Source of the DNA: Candidatus Poribacteria bacterium | GTDB lineage: Bacteria; Poribacteria; WGA-4E; WGA-3G | NCBI GenBank assembly: GCA_022822085.1 | Contig: JAJECK010000035.1 | Coordinates: forward strand, 46,194 to 110,193 | Direction of reading: 5' to 3' | Length of the DNA: 64,000 nucleotides | In this document: piece after piece, positions 34,717-42,995 of the stretch | Layout: every line of letters begins with the position of its first letter | How positions within the stretch are numbered: the stretch's first letter is position 1 | Position numbers and translations under genes: made by a program | Notes under the pieces: model-generated | Database searches by the model: none | Told to the model about the DNA's origin: nothing | Seen by the model: the letters and a program-made list of their open reading frames with translations, nothing else

Positions 34717-35760
34717 CTATAACTTTTCTCTAAGTAAATCAATTAATCCATCGGGCGGATCAAATGGCAGATCAATAATTTCGTTCGTAACGCCGCTGTA
34801 ATAGATACCTAAAAGCAGATTGAATTCAGCAAGGGATTGTTTTAAATGTGTCGGATGCTGGTTATTTTCATCATCTAACCAATCAAAAACAGCTTCAGTA
34901 AGGTTGCCTTGTGCCTGTACATCTTGCTCACCATAGTCGAGGGGTCCACTCTCATATCCTCCCGCCTGTGTTGACCGTTCCCAACTACTAAATCGCCAAT
35001 GCACAAACCCATTCGTCCCGATAACAAAGACACGTTTGTGCGTGTGATTACCCCCATCAGGTTCTTTTGGAACTTTCTGTCCGACACTTGCGCCGAATGC
35101 AAGGGAAACGTGCAAACCGTTTTCATATAGCACTTGTGCAGCAGCATGCATTGGAGAGGGTTGGGTAGAATCTAAAGCCTGAGCTCCAGAAACCTGTCCG
35201 AGAACTCTCACAGGCCGTGAATTGTCTATGTAGGATGAGACGAGTTGCAATACATGTGGTGCTTGGTCAACGGGTGTGCTTCTTGCACTTGCATCAATAA
35301 ACTTGATTTCTCCTATTTTGCCAACTGCGACATCTCGCTTTAATTCCAAGTTTTTTGGATGGAAATTGAGCTGTGTATTGACAACAAATTTCGTCTCTGT
35401 TTCTTCTGCTAAACTTGCAAGTTGTTTCCAGTCCTCACTTTCAACAGCAATAGGTTTTTCAACTATTGCAGCTGGGACACCGTGATCAGATGCCTGCTTC
35501 ATCAACGGATAACGGATCCGCTGATTAGTACCCCGTAAAACCGGTGCGGTGACAATATGCAGCAGATCCGGTTTCTCCTTCTCTAACATTTCGTCTAAAT
35601 CGGTATACCGTGAAGAGATATCAAAATCATCTCCGAATCGATTTAATAGTTCCTCGTTCATATCACAGATGGCAGCTATCTTGCCATTTTTGACAAAACG
35701 GTAGGCGTCTGCATGTGCACGTGCTCTACCACCACACCCTAAAAATGCGCTTTTATACAT
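34717..35760 (-). CDS. Gfo/Idh/MocA oxidoreductase, tandem-array copy 3
   Basis: 347 residues, two longer than its sisters because of the variable segment GASVGQKVPKEPDGGNHTHK. It has AGGAG 8 nt before the ATG. The DNA-binding-like rest is absent: it is a plain two-domain oxidoreductase with FLGCGGRARAHADAYRF at the start and VEKPIAVESEDWKQLASLAE in the middle. Downstream on the same strand is copy 2. Upstream (35807-36045) lies a decayed Rpn-family gene. Confidence 0.93.
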   Translation of the reverse strand: MYKSAFLGCGGRARAHADAYRFVKNGKIAAICDMNEELLNRFGDDFDISSRYTDLDEMLEKEKPDLLHIVTAPVLRGTNQRIRYPLMKQASDHGVPAAIVEKPIAVESEDWKQLASLAEETETKFVVNTQLNFHPKNLELKRDVAVGKIGEIKFIDASARSTPVDQAPHVLQLVSSYIDNSRPVRVLGQVSGAQALDSTQPSPMHAAAQVLYENGLHVSLAFGASVGQKVPKEPDGGNHTHKRVFVIGTNGFVHWRFSSWERSTQAGGYESGPLDYGEQDVQAQGNLTEAVFDWLDDENNQHPTHLKQSLAEFNLLLGIYYSGVTNEIIDLPFDPPDGLIDLLREKL

Positions 35761-35806
35761 AGAAATTACTCCTAAAATGTGCTATTGATATACAATCTAT
35801 AATAAC

Positions 35807-36045
35807 CTCAGATGCCACGGACAATATACTGTTCAACATTTATTACAATTGGAGGCTGTTGCATTGTTTCCTCATCTATGATGTTTATTATTGTCTGTGA
35901 GTCGTGAACTAAATTTCCATAATTACAAGGCTACCAAGGTATTCCATTTTTGTTTTGAAAATCCATACTATCAGCAGTCTGAATACAATTGTGTAACCAT
36001 TCCTCATCATTAATATCTGGATTGTATTTCGTATGTAGTGAGTTG
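35807..36045 (-). pseudogene. Decayed Rpn-family gene remnant
   Basis: Reading the minus strand across three frames recovers pieces of the 32505-33434 protein: KYNPDINDEEWLHNCIQTAD then SMD, MEYLGSLVI, and GNLVHDSQTIINIIDEETMQ, broken by at least two frameshifts and lacking both ends. It matches the parent's DPDIDDVEWLRKCVQTADSM and LIIDIIGEETMQQP regions. Its position between array copies 3 and 4 mirrors the intact gene between copies 1 and 2. It fills most of the gap between 35761 and 36105. Confidence 0.75.
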
Positions 36046-36105
36046 GGTTTTTCAAATTATATCATGTGTATGTTAAATTTTCCAATTATGGATTAATATG
36101 TTGGT

Positions 36106-37143
36106 TTACAGTTTTTCTTTCAGCAAATCAATCAACCCATCGGGTGGGTCAAATGGCAAATCGATAATTTGATTGGTGATACCGCTATAGTATATACCTA
36201 ATAATAAATTAAACTCTGCAAGTGATTGTTTGAGGTGGGTTGGATGGATTTTGTTTTCATCTTCAAGCCAATCAAATAGTGCATCCGTTAGATTGCCTTG
36301 TGCTTGAACATCTTGAGCAGGATAACTAAGGTGGCCAGTTTCGTAACCTGAATTTTGCGTCAAGCGTTCCCAATTGCTGAACCGCCAATGTACAAAACCT
36401 TTTGTGCCTACAACAAAGACACGTTTATGTCTAAAATTTGCAGGTCTATTTGACACCTTTGCCCCCATTCCTGTACCAAATGCAAGTGAGACATGGAGTC
36501 CATTTTCATACAGGACATGTGCTGCAGTATGTTCTGGCGCAGGTTCAGCTGAATCCAATCGGTTTCCTCCAGCGATTTGTCCCAGGACACTCACGGGACG
36601 AGAATTATCAATATAGGAGGATACTAATTGCAGAACGTGTGGTCCTTGGTTAACAACTGTGTTGCGTGCACTTGCATCAATGAATCTTAACTCGCCAATT
36701 TTACCTTCTGCTACATCTCGCTTAAGTTCAAGATTTTTTGGATGGAAGTTGAGTTGTGTGTTGACGACAAATTTTGTTTTAGTATTTTCTGCTAATCCAG
36801 CGATCTGTTTCCAATCATCACTGTCAACTGCAATCGGTTTTTCAACAATCACTGCTGGGACACCGCTATCAGATGCTTGCTTCATCAACGGATAGCGGAT
36901 ATGTTGATTAGTACCACGTAATAGTGGGGCAGTGACAATATGGAGAAGGTCTGGTTTTTCCTTGTCAAGCATCTCAGCATAATCTGTGTAACGGGAAGAG
37001 ATACTAAAACGATCTCCGAAATCGTTGAGACGTTCTTCGTTCATATCACAAATAGCAGCCAGTTTTCCGTTTTTCACAAAGCGATATGCTCCTGCATGAC
37101 CTCGGGCACGACCACCACACCCTAATATCGCGCTTTTATACAT
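36106..37143 (-). CDS. Gfo/Idh/MocA oxidoreductase, tandem-array copy 4 (most divergent)
   Basis: 345 residues. It keeps GCGGRARGHAGAYRF, VEKPIAVDSDDWKQIAG and the common C-terminus, but differs from the others at otherwise fixed sites: the catalytic-region motif reads RNTVVNQGPHVLQLV instead of RSTPVDQ, and the SSWERST block reads SNWERLTQNSGYETGHLS. These changes near the active site point to a different substrate. It lies in its own interval with a short upstream region that may carry a promoter. Confidence 0.93.
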   Translation of the reverse strand: MYKSAILGCGGRARGHAGAYRFVKNGKLAAICDMNEERLNDFGDRFSISSRYTDYAEMLDKEKPDLLHIVTAPLLRGTNQHIRYPLMKQASDSGVPAVIVEKPIAVDSDDWKQIAGLAENTKTKFVVNTQLNFHPKNLELKRDVAEGKIGELRFIDASARNTVVNQGPHVLQLVSSYIDNSRPVSVLGQIAGGNRLDSAEPAPEHTAAHVLYENGLHVSLAFGTGMGAKVSNRPANFRHKRVFVVGTKGFVHWRFSNWERLTQNSGYETGHLSYPAQDVQAQGNLTDALFDWLEDENKIHPTHLKQSLAEFNLLLGIYYSGITNQIIDLPFDPPDGLIDLLKEKL

Positions 37144-37261
37144 AGAAGTTTCTCCATTTCATTCTGTTCTGCGTTCTCATAAATGTTCTACACACATAAA
37201 TATGAAATAGCGGTAGAGGCAAACAAGTTCACTGCTACCGCTAATTCATATTTATTCAAAG

Positions 37262-37379
37262 TTATAGTAAAATCCGAAAATATGTTCACATTTCAATGAA
37301 CAACAATCCCCACACCATCACACGCTGGCGAGGTTTCCTAACCTCGCTACTGTCCAAGTAATTATGGATTGTACTATAA
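37262..37379. repeat. 118-bp MITE-like element with 14-bp terminal inverted repeats
   Basis: TTATAGTAAAATCC at the left and GGATTGTACTATAA at the right are inverted copies with one mismatch. The centre holds the perfect palindrome GCGAGGTT-TCCT-AACCTCGC (37328-37347). The core and right flank resemble the element at 712-850. It lies directly between array copies 4 and 5. Confidence 0.7.
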
Positions 37380-37388
37380 TTAATAGTT

Positions 37389-38426
37389 CTACAATTGCTC
37401 TCTAAGAGAATCAAATAAACCGTCAGGTGGATCAAACGGTAGATCTATCATATTCTTCGTAACACCGCTTTGATACATGCCTAAGAGTAGATTGAATTCA
37501 GCGAGTGATTGTTTGAGATGTGTTGGGTGTTCTTTCTTTTCATCATCAAGCCAATCAAAAACTGCTTCTGTCAGGTTTCCCTGCGCTTCAACATCTTGTT
37601 CCCCATAGTTGAGTGGACCGCCCTCATAACCACCATCCTGGGTTGAACGTTCCCAACTACTAAAACGCCAATGTACAAACCCTTTTGTACCCACGACAAA
37701 AACGCGTTTATGGCAATAAATACCTTGATTATCAGATGCCATGGTTCCCATTCCCTGCCCAAATGCAAGGGAAACGTGTAAGCCATTTTCATACAATACC
37801 TGTGCGGCAGCATGCATCGGAGAGGGTTGAGCAGAATCTAAATGGTCTCTCCCCGCAATTTGACCTAATACTCGGACAGGTCGTGAGTTGTCAATATAGG
37901 ATGAAACTAACTGCAGCACATGTGGTCCCTGATCTACAGGTGTGCTACGTGCACTTGCGTCGATGAACTTTATCTCACCTATTTTCCCATCTGCTACGTC
38001 GCGTTTTAACTCGAGGTTTTTTGGATGGAAATTGAGTTGTGTGTTGACGACAAACTTGGTTTTTGTCTCTTCTGCCAATCCAGCGATCTGTTTCCAATCT
38101 TCGCTTTCAACAGCAATTGGTTTTTCAACAATTGCTGCAGGTACACCGTGGTCAGAAGCTTGCTTCATTAGCGAGTAGCGTATTCGTTCATTGGAACCGC
38201 GTAAAACAGGTGCAGTGACAATGTGGAGTAGATCTGGTTTCTCTTTGTTGAGCATCTCATCTAAATCGGTGTATCGAGATGAGATCTCAAATCTGTCGCC
38301 GTAATTGTTGAGTCGTTCTTCATTCATATCGCAGATAGCTGCGAGTTTACCATTTTTAACAAAGCGATAGGCACTTGCATGACCGCCTGCGCGTCCCCCG
38401 CAGCCTAACATCGCACTTTTATACAT
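37389..38426 (-). CDS. Gfo/Idh/MocA oxidoreductase, tandem-array copy 5
   Basis: 345 residues, first gene of the array in the direction of transcription. It has MLGCGGRAGGHASAYRF, VEKPIAVESEDWKQIAG and STPVDQGPHVLQLVSSYIDN as in copy 1. Distinctive residues are in the segment GQGMGTMASDNQGIYCHKR and in the end (MYQSGVTKNMIDLPFDPPDG). AGGAG precedes the ATG. A sixth, unrelated-subfamily member follows upstream at 38490. Confidence 0.93.
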   Translation of the reverse strand: MYKSAMLGCGGRAGGHASAYRFVKNGKLAAICDMNEERLNNYGDRFEISSRYTDLDEMLNKEKPDLLHIVTAPVLRGSNERIRYSLMKQASDHGVPAAIVEKPIAVESEDWKQIAGLAEETKTKFVVNTQLNFHPKNLELKRDVADGKIGEIKFIDASARSTPVDQGPHVLQLVSSYIDNSRPVRVLGQIAGRDHLDSAQPSPMHAAAQVLYENGLHVSLAFGQGMGTMASDNQGIYCHKRVFVVGTKGFVHWRFSSWERSTQDGGYEGGPLNYGEQDVEAQGNLTEAVFDWLDDEKKEHPTHLKQSLAEFNLLLGMYQSGVTKNMIDLPFDPPDGLFDSLREQL

Positions 38427-38489
38427 AAAATATCTCCTAAGTAAGGATATGTGAATTTTGTATTAGATTATCAGAAAGGAGTGGTTTTG

Positions 38490-39524
38490 TCAAATATAAA
38501 CCTTATCACCGCTTTTTGCACTATCGTAGAGTGCATCCAATATCTGCATAAAGGTATAGGCATTAGGCGCATCAACATCTGGTGCCACTTCACCCGCAAT
38601 TGCCATAGCAAAATGGTTAAGTTCATAAAAGAAAACAGGTGTGTCAGGAGGGACTTCTCCGTGGTCAATTTCATTGGGTGCTTCAATCGGTTCTCGGATA
38701 AATCCTCCATCCTTAAAACGGGAGATACCACCGTTTGTGATGGCCCCGGTAGTACCGTATAGTTCCACAACACTACCCGAATCTGAATGGCTCATCCGTG
38801 AACAATCAATCTGAATCGTTTTGCCTCCTTCACATCCGAGGAGACCAGTAAAATAATCTTCTGCTGCACCTTCCGGTCCTTCATATTGCGGATAAAGCAC
38901 ATGCTTTGATGCAAATGCCCACTCAGGCTTTGGACATCCCATCCACCACCACGTAAGGTTGAGTTCGTGTGAATAGTGCTGCCCTAATGAACCACCTTTT
39001 TGTCCATATACATGTAGCCACCGGCTGTTGGCATCAAAGGGTGGAATGGAGTTGAATTTTCCAAAAACGCGGGCGTGAAATAGGTCTCCAATTGCGCCGT
39101 TTTGGACCGCGCGTCGAATTTGGCGGTTATGTGGAAAGTGACGCATAAAATAACAAAATTGGAGTGTTTTACCTGACTTTTGGGCAGCTGCTTCCATTTC
39201 TAAAATTTCTGGTGCTCGGATAGCATGAGGTTTTTGGACTAAGACATGCTTACCTGCATTGAGAGTATCCAACACTTGCTGGAGTCTGCCATCCGGTGAT
39301 GTAGCAAGATATACTGCATCAACTGCAGGATTGGCGAGAAGTTGTTGATAGTCATCGTAGCAATGTTCAACTACGTTGTCATCACCTGCTTGTCGACGTC
39401 GGGTCTCGTCCTTCTCTGCGATTGCAATTACTTTCAGTCGAGAGGTTGCATTAGCGGATTCAATTGCACGGCAGCCTGCCCATCCGCAACCTATGACACC
39501 AAGCTGGATCGTCCCATTATTCAT
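38490..39524 (-). CDS. Gfo/Idh/MocA oxidoreductase of a different subfamily
   Basis: 344 residues from the ATG at 39524, chosen because AAGGA is 7 nt upstream; the in-frame ATG at 39530 is only 1 nt from it. It has LGVIGCGWAGCRAIESANA, VQKPHAIRAPEILEMEAAA (Gln-Lys-Pro in place of Glu-Lys-Pro) and GGSLGQHYSHELNLTWWWMG, where the His-rich segment is the likely catalytic site. Sequence similarity to the five-copy array is low. It probably acts in the same carbohydrate metabolism. Confidence 0.92.
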   Translation of the reverse strand: MNNGTIQLGVIGCGWAGCRAIESANATSRLKVIAIAEKDETRRRQAGDDNVVEHCYDDYQQLLANPAVDAVYLATSPDGRLQQVLDTLNAGKHVLVQKPHAIRAPEILEMEAAAQKSGKTLQFCYFMRHFPHNRQIRRAVQNGAIGDLFHARVFGKFNSIPPFDANSRWLHVYGQKGGSLGQHYSHELNLTWWWMGCPKPEWAFASKHVLYPQYEGPEGAAEDYFTGLLGCEGGKTIQIDCSRMSHSDSGSVVELYGTTGAITNGGISRFKDGGFIREPIEAPNEIDHGEVPPDTPVFFYELNHFAMAIAGEVAPDVDAPNAYTFMQILDALYDSAKSGDKVYI

Positions 39525-39552
39525 AATCATATCCTTATATTGTTAGATTGAA

Positions 39553-40746
39553 TTACGGTTCAACAACTTTGTAATGTTCAACCTGTCCATTTTGAATCTT
39601 CTGAATTACCAGACTTTTAACTGGATGTCGATTTTCATCATAATGTGATATGGATGTTGCACCTTTGTAATCTCTTACTGCTGCAAACGCATCACGAACA
39701 GAAACAGGATCAAGAGAACCTGCAGTTTCAATTGCCCGTGCTAAGAGCCGCATTGCATCATAGCCAGACGCGGCAATACCATCCGGTGGGCTTTCATACA
39801 ATGCCATATAACCCTGAACAAACTCTTGAACATCTGCGTCCTGCGTTGCAACAGAGAAATTAGTCGGGTAAAAACTGCCATCCAATACGGTTCTATCCTC
39901 TAAGACATCAAGGAATCGTTCTCTATCGTCCCACGCACTACCTCCGAGAAAGGGTGTCCTGATATCAAGCTGCCGCACTTCATTTATCAATAACGGCACC
40001 CCGGGCTGGTGCCCCGGACAGAAAATAACATCTGGTATAGCATTTTGGATTTCCGCAAGCAGTGTAGTGAAGGTAGTCTCACCCGCAGCATAGGAACCGC
40101 TGTGTAAGATTTGACCACCGGCTTCTACAAAAGCTGCTTCAAATGCTTGAACAAGATCAGTTGAGTATGTATCACCTTCCTCATAAATAGTGACAGCAGA
40201 TTTAGCATTAAGTTCTTCAGGATTCATTGCGAAACTTGCCATTACCTTTCCTTGAAAAGGGTTCGGAACAGTGATGAGAAAGACATAATCACCCACAGAA
40301 GGAACGTTTGATCCGCTGGAACCGGGAAGCATGAGTCGTTGTGCTTGCTGTGCAATAGGACCAACCTCAACAGCCATAGTAGAACGAACGGGACCGAGTA
40401 GAGCAAAGACGTTTTCTACATCAATGAGTTCTTTTGCTGCACTTGTACTTGCTTCTACAGTTGGATTTTCATTCTCAATAGGTTGGTTATTTCGACTCAC
40501 AAACTCAACCTGCATGCCAAGTATTCCACCATTGTCATTTATTTGCATACGTGCAGTTTCTGCACCTTGACTAAACGTTGTGTAACTATATGCCGGTTGG
40601 ATGATACCAATTTTTATGGTTGTTTCCGTTGTAGGAGCGGTATTATCAGAAATTACTGTAATAACTTTTTCGCATCCCAATAATGATACACTTAGTACTA
40701 CTACTAATAGAAAAACCAATGCTAAGTCCTTTTTTACTTTATTCAT
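39553..40746 (-). CDS. Branched-chain amino acid/amide-type ABC transporter substrate-binding lipoprotein
   Basis: 397 residues from the ATG at 40746 (an upstream in-frame start at 40782 adds 12 unlikely residues before the signal peptide). The signal peptide ends in the lipobox SLLGC, so the mature protein is a lipoprotein anchored at Cys25. The type I periplasmic-binding fold is clear: IKIGIIQPAYSYTTFSQGAE, QINDNGGILGMQVEFVSRNN, VFALLGPVRSTMAVEVGPIA and FLGGSAWDDRERFLDVLED. Members bind amino acids, amides, urea or aromatic acids. No permease or ATPase genes are adjacent, so it is an orphan receptor in this window. Confidence 0.92.
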   Translation of the reverse strand: MNKVKKDLALVFLLVVVLSVSLLGCEKVITVISDNTAPTTETTIKIGIIQPAYSYTTFSQGAETARMQINDNGGILGMQVEFVSRNNQPIENENPTVEASTSAAKELIDVENVFALLGPVRSTMAVEVGPIAQQAQRLMLPGSSGSNVPSVGDYVFLITVPNPFQGKVMASFAMNPEELNAKSAVTIYEEGDTYSTDLVQAFEAAFVEAGGQILHSGSYAAGETTFTTLLAEIQNAIPDVIFCPGHQPGVPLLINEVRQLDIRTPFLGGSAWDDRERFLDVLEDRTVLDGSFYPTNFSVATQDADVQEFVQGYMALYESPPDGIAASGYDAMRLLARAIETAGSLDPVSVRDAFAAVRDYKGATSISHYDENRHPVKSLVIQKIQNGQVEHYKVVEP

Positions 40747-40995
40747 TTCTGTGAAATTCCTTTCTGAGTAAAATGCTTGCAAAAAATATAGGTTAATGCT
40801 AATGTTTGAACATAAATATTTCTAATGTAGACAATAACAGATTCCATTAAACTTGTCAAGAACTTGAAACAGAAGATCAACATATTTTCATTTCATCGGT
40901 AATTGTGTCAATTTTCCTATTCTGCAATATATAAGATTCAAGACAACAATATCATCACCACTCCGCACATTCCATAACAATAAAGGAGTTTAATT

Positions 40996-42054
40996 ATGCA
41001 ACTCGGTTTTTTCACAATGCCATTGCACCCACCAGGAAGCGATACCACCAAAACATTAGACGATGACCTTGAACAGATGGTGACATTAGATAGATTAGGC
41101 TATAGTGAGGCTTATGTAGGTGAACATTTTACGTTCACGTGGGAGAATATTCCATCGCCCGATCTTTTCATTGCCAAAGCACTTGCAATGACGGAAAACA
41201 TCATCTTTGGCACGGGAATTACCTGTATGCCAATTCACAATCCTGCAGTTGTGGCACACCGTATTGCACAGTTGGACCACATGGCTCACGGACGGTTTCA
41301 TTGGGGTGTTGGTTCAAGTTCCACACCGAGCGATGCTGAGATGTTTATGGCATCTGCGGACAGACGGAAAGCGACTCGCGAGGGTATTGACGCTGTATTG
41401 AAGATATGGACTGATCCAGAACCGGGGCATTATAAAAGCGATTCGTTTGAGTTTAAAATACCTGGTGGACACCCAGATATTGTAAGTATTCACATGAAGC
41501 CTTATCAGAAACCGCATCCACCGATTGCATTGGCAGGTTCTTCAACCAAATCGGATACACTAATATTTGCTGGTGAACGCGGATGGATTCCGATGAGTAT
41601 CAATCTTGCTCCTGTTTCGGTTATCAAAACACATTGGGATGCCGTTGAAGAAGGAGCAGAAAAGACAGGACTCACGCCGTCTCGGTCAACATGGAGAATT
41701 GCACGAGAAGTCTATGTTGCTGACACCGATGAACAAGCACGAAAAGAAGCAATAGAAGGCACTCTCGGACGTGATTTTCGGGATTATTGGTTTAGGTTAT
41801 GGGGTTGGGAAAAGTTCAAAATGAAGCCGGATATTCCTGATGTAGAAGCTTGTTTAGAAGGTTTGTTGGATACATTGTGGATTGTTGGAAGTCCTGACCA
41901 TGTTGCTAATCGTTTACGGAAACTGTATGAGGATGTAGGTGGTTTTGGAGTTTTGCTTGCGATGGGACACGAGTGGGACCCAAAGGAGCAGTGGGTACAT
42001 TCAATGGAACTTCTCAAGAATGAGGTTATGCCGCAACTTATGGATCTGACTTAA
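40996..42054 (+). CDS. LLM-class flavin-dependent (luciferase-like) oxidoreductase
   Basis: 352 residues with AAAGGAG upstream. The bacterial luciferase TIM barrel is recognisable from GFFTMPLHPPGSDTTKTLDD, YSEAYVGEHFTFTWENIPSP, IIFGTGITCMPIHNPAVVAH and QLDHMAHGRFHWGVGSSSTP. It oxidises an unidentified organic substrate using reduced FMN, F420 or FAD and oxygen or a deazaflavin. It is on the opposite strand to its neighbours. Confidence 0.93.
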   Translation: MQLGFFTMPLHPPGSDTTKTLDDDLEQMVTLDRLGYSEAYVGEHFTFTWENIPSPDLFIAKALAMTENIIFGTGITCMPIHNPAVVAHRIAQLDHMAHGRFHWGVGSSSTPSDAEMFMASADRRKATREGIDAVLKIWTDPEPGHYKSDSFEFKIPGGHPDIVSIHMKPYQKPHPPIALAGSSTKSDTLIFAGERGWIPMSINLAPVSVIKTHWDAVEEGAEKTGLTPSRSTWRIAREVYVADTDEQARKEAIEGTLGRDFRDYWFRLWGWEKFKMKPDIPDVEACLEGLLDTLWIVGSPDHVANRLRKLYEDVGGFGVLLAMGHEWDPKEQWVHSMELLKNEVMPQLMDLT

Positions 42055-42128
42055 CAATTTTTTGCACACGGGTTTGGAGCGTTTTTGTGAATACTACAGT
42101 ATATCTCATAAATCATAATATGACACCT

Positions 42129-42890
42129 TCATTTTTCATCGTCCGTTAGGAACGTTTCGGGGTCATACCCGGCTGTATGCTCTTCAACAAAGTTGATTTC
42201 TGGGTATGATGCTTCCAGACTATAGAAAAAGAGTTCTTCGAGTGTAAAATACCGGTCGTGGGTCCCCACGATGGTCCCCGGAACACGAATGGTTCTGGGA
42301 GGACTATCAGGGGGGTACCTGACCACCTGTTCTTTCCACGTTACGTAAAGGGTATCCGGATAGAGTGGATAGACTCTACCGTTATCGTAATCCAAGTAAC
42401 CATTAATGAAATCGTGATCGCCTTGATTCCAGAGTTTTATCAAGACGCGATAGATCATCTCGTGATCATGCATATCGCCTTTTTGATAATTCGGCCACCT
42501 ATCATCGTCCCAGATGGGTGTCATCGGAAAACCCTCGGGGGTTTCTGGAAAATCAGCGTGGACTTTTTCCTCTGAACCCATATCGTCAGGTAAAAACGTT
42601 TCCGCGAGGTCAAAGGTCTCGTTTTCCAACGCCTCTGTCTCCTCGACCATCGTTTCTATGTCCGTGTTTTCTTCGGGCGTATTCACAACACCTTCGGTTT
42701 GAAAATCAACAGGTGCGGTGCTTGTCGCCTGCTTGTTTTCGATCAACGACTCCGCTTGCGGTCTCTTTCCAAACTCGTTTTCAGTCGTGCGTTGGGCGTG
42801 CCAACTATACAGCAGGCTGCCCCCAACAACGATGACAAAGAACGCGAGACCGGCTTGTATCAAACGATTGGAAAGTAAATTACGAAACAT
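42129..42890 (-). CDS. Membrane-anchored protein of unknown function
   Basis: 253 residues from the ATG at 42890 (a GTG at 42902 is too close to the GAGGAG site). One transmembrane helix (LIQAGLAFFVIVVGGSLLYS) anchors an acidic linker (about residues 50-100, rich in Glu and Thr) and a C-terminal domain with HDHEMIYRVLIKLWNQGDHD, DTLYVTWKEQVVRYPPDSPP and a YFTLEELFFYSLEASYPEI helix. No family is recognised. Its base composition is visibly more GC-rich than most of the window and similar to the WD40 part of the next gene, suggesting a shared origin. Confidence 0.75.
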   Translation of the reverse strand: MFRNLLSNRLIQAGLAFFVIVVGGSLLYSWHAQRTTENEFGKRPQAESLIENKQATSTAPVDFQTEGVVNTPEENTDIETMVEETEALENETFDLAETFLPDDMGSEEKVHADFPETPEGFPMTPIWDDDRWPNYQKGDMHDHEMIYRVLIKLWNQGDHDFINGYLDYDNGRVYPLYPDTLYVTWKEQVVRYPPDSPPRTIRVPGTIVGTHDRYFTLEELFFYSLEASYPEINFVEEHTAGYDPETFLTDDEK

Positions 42891-42995
42891 ATATATTATC
42901 ACTCCTCTCTTGGGGTTGTCACCCCCTAAATAAACTCAAAAAAGCGAGTTGCTTTTCTGACGTTCAAAGTTTCTTTTTTTCGCTGTCTCTACGGG

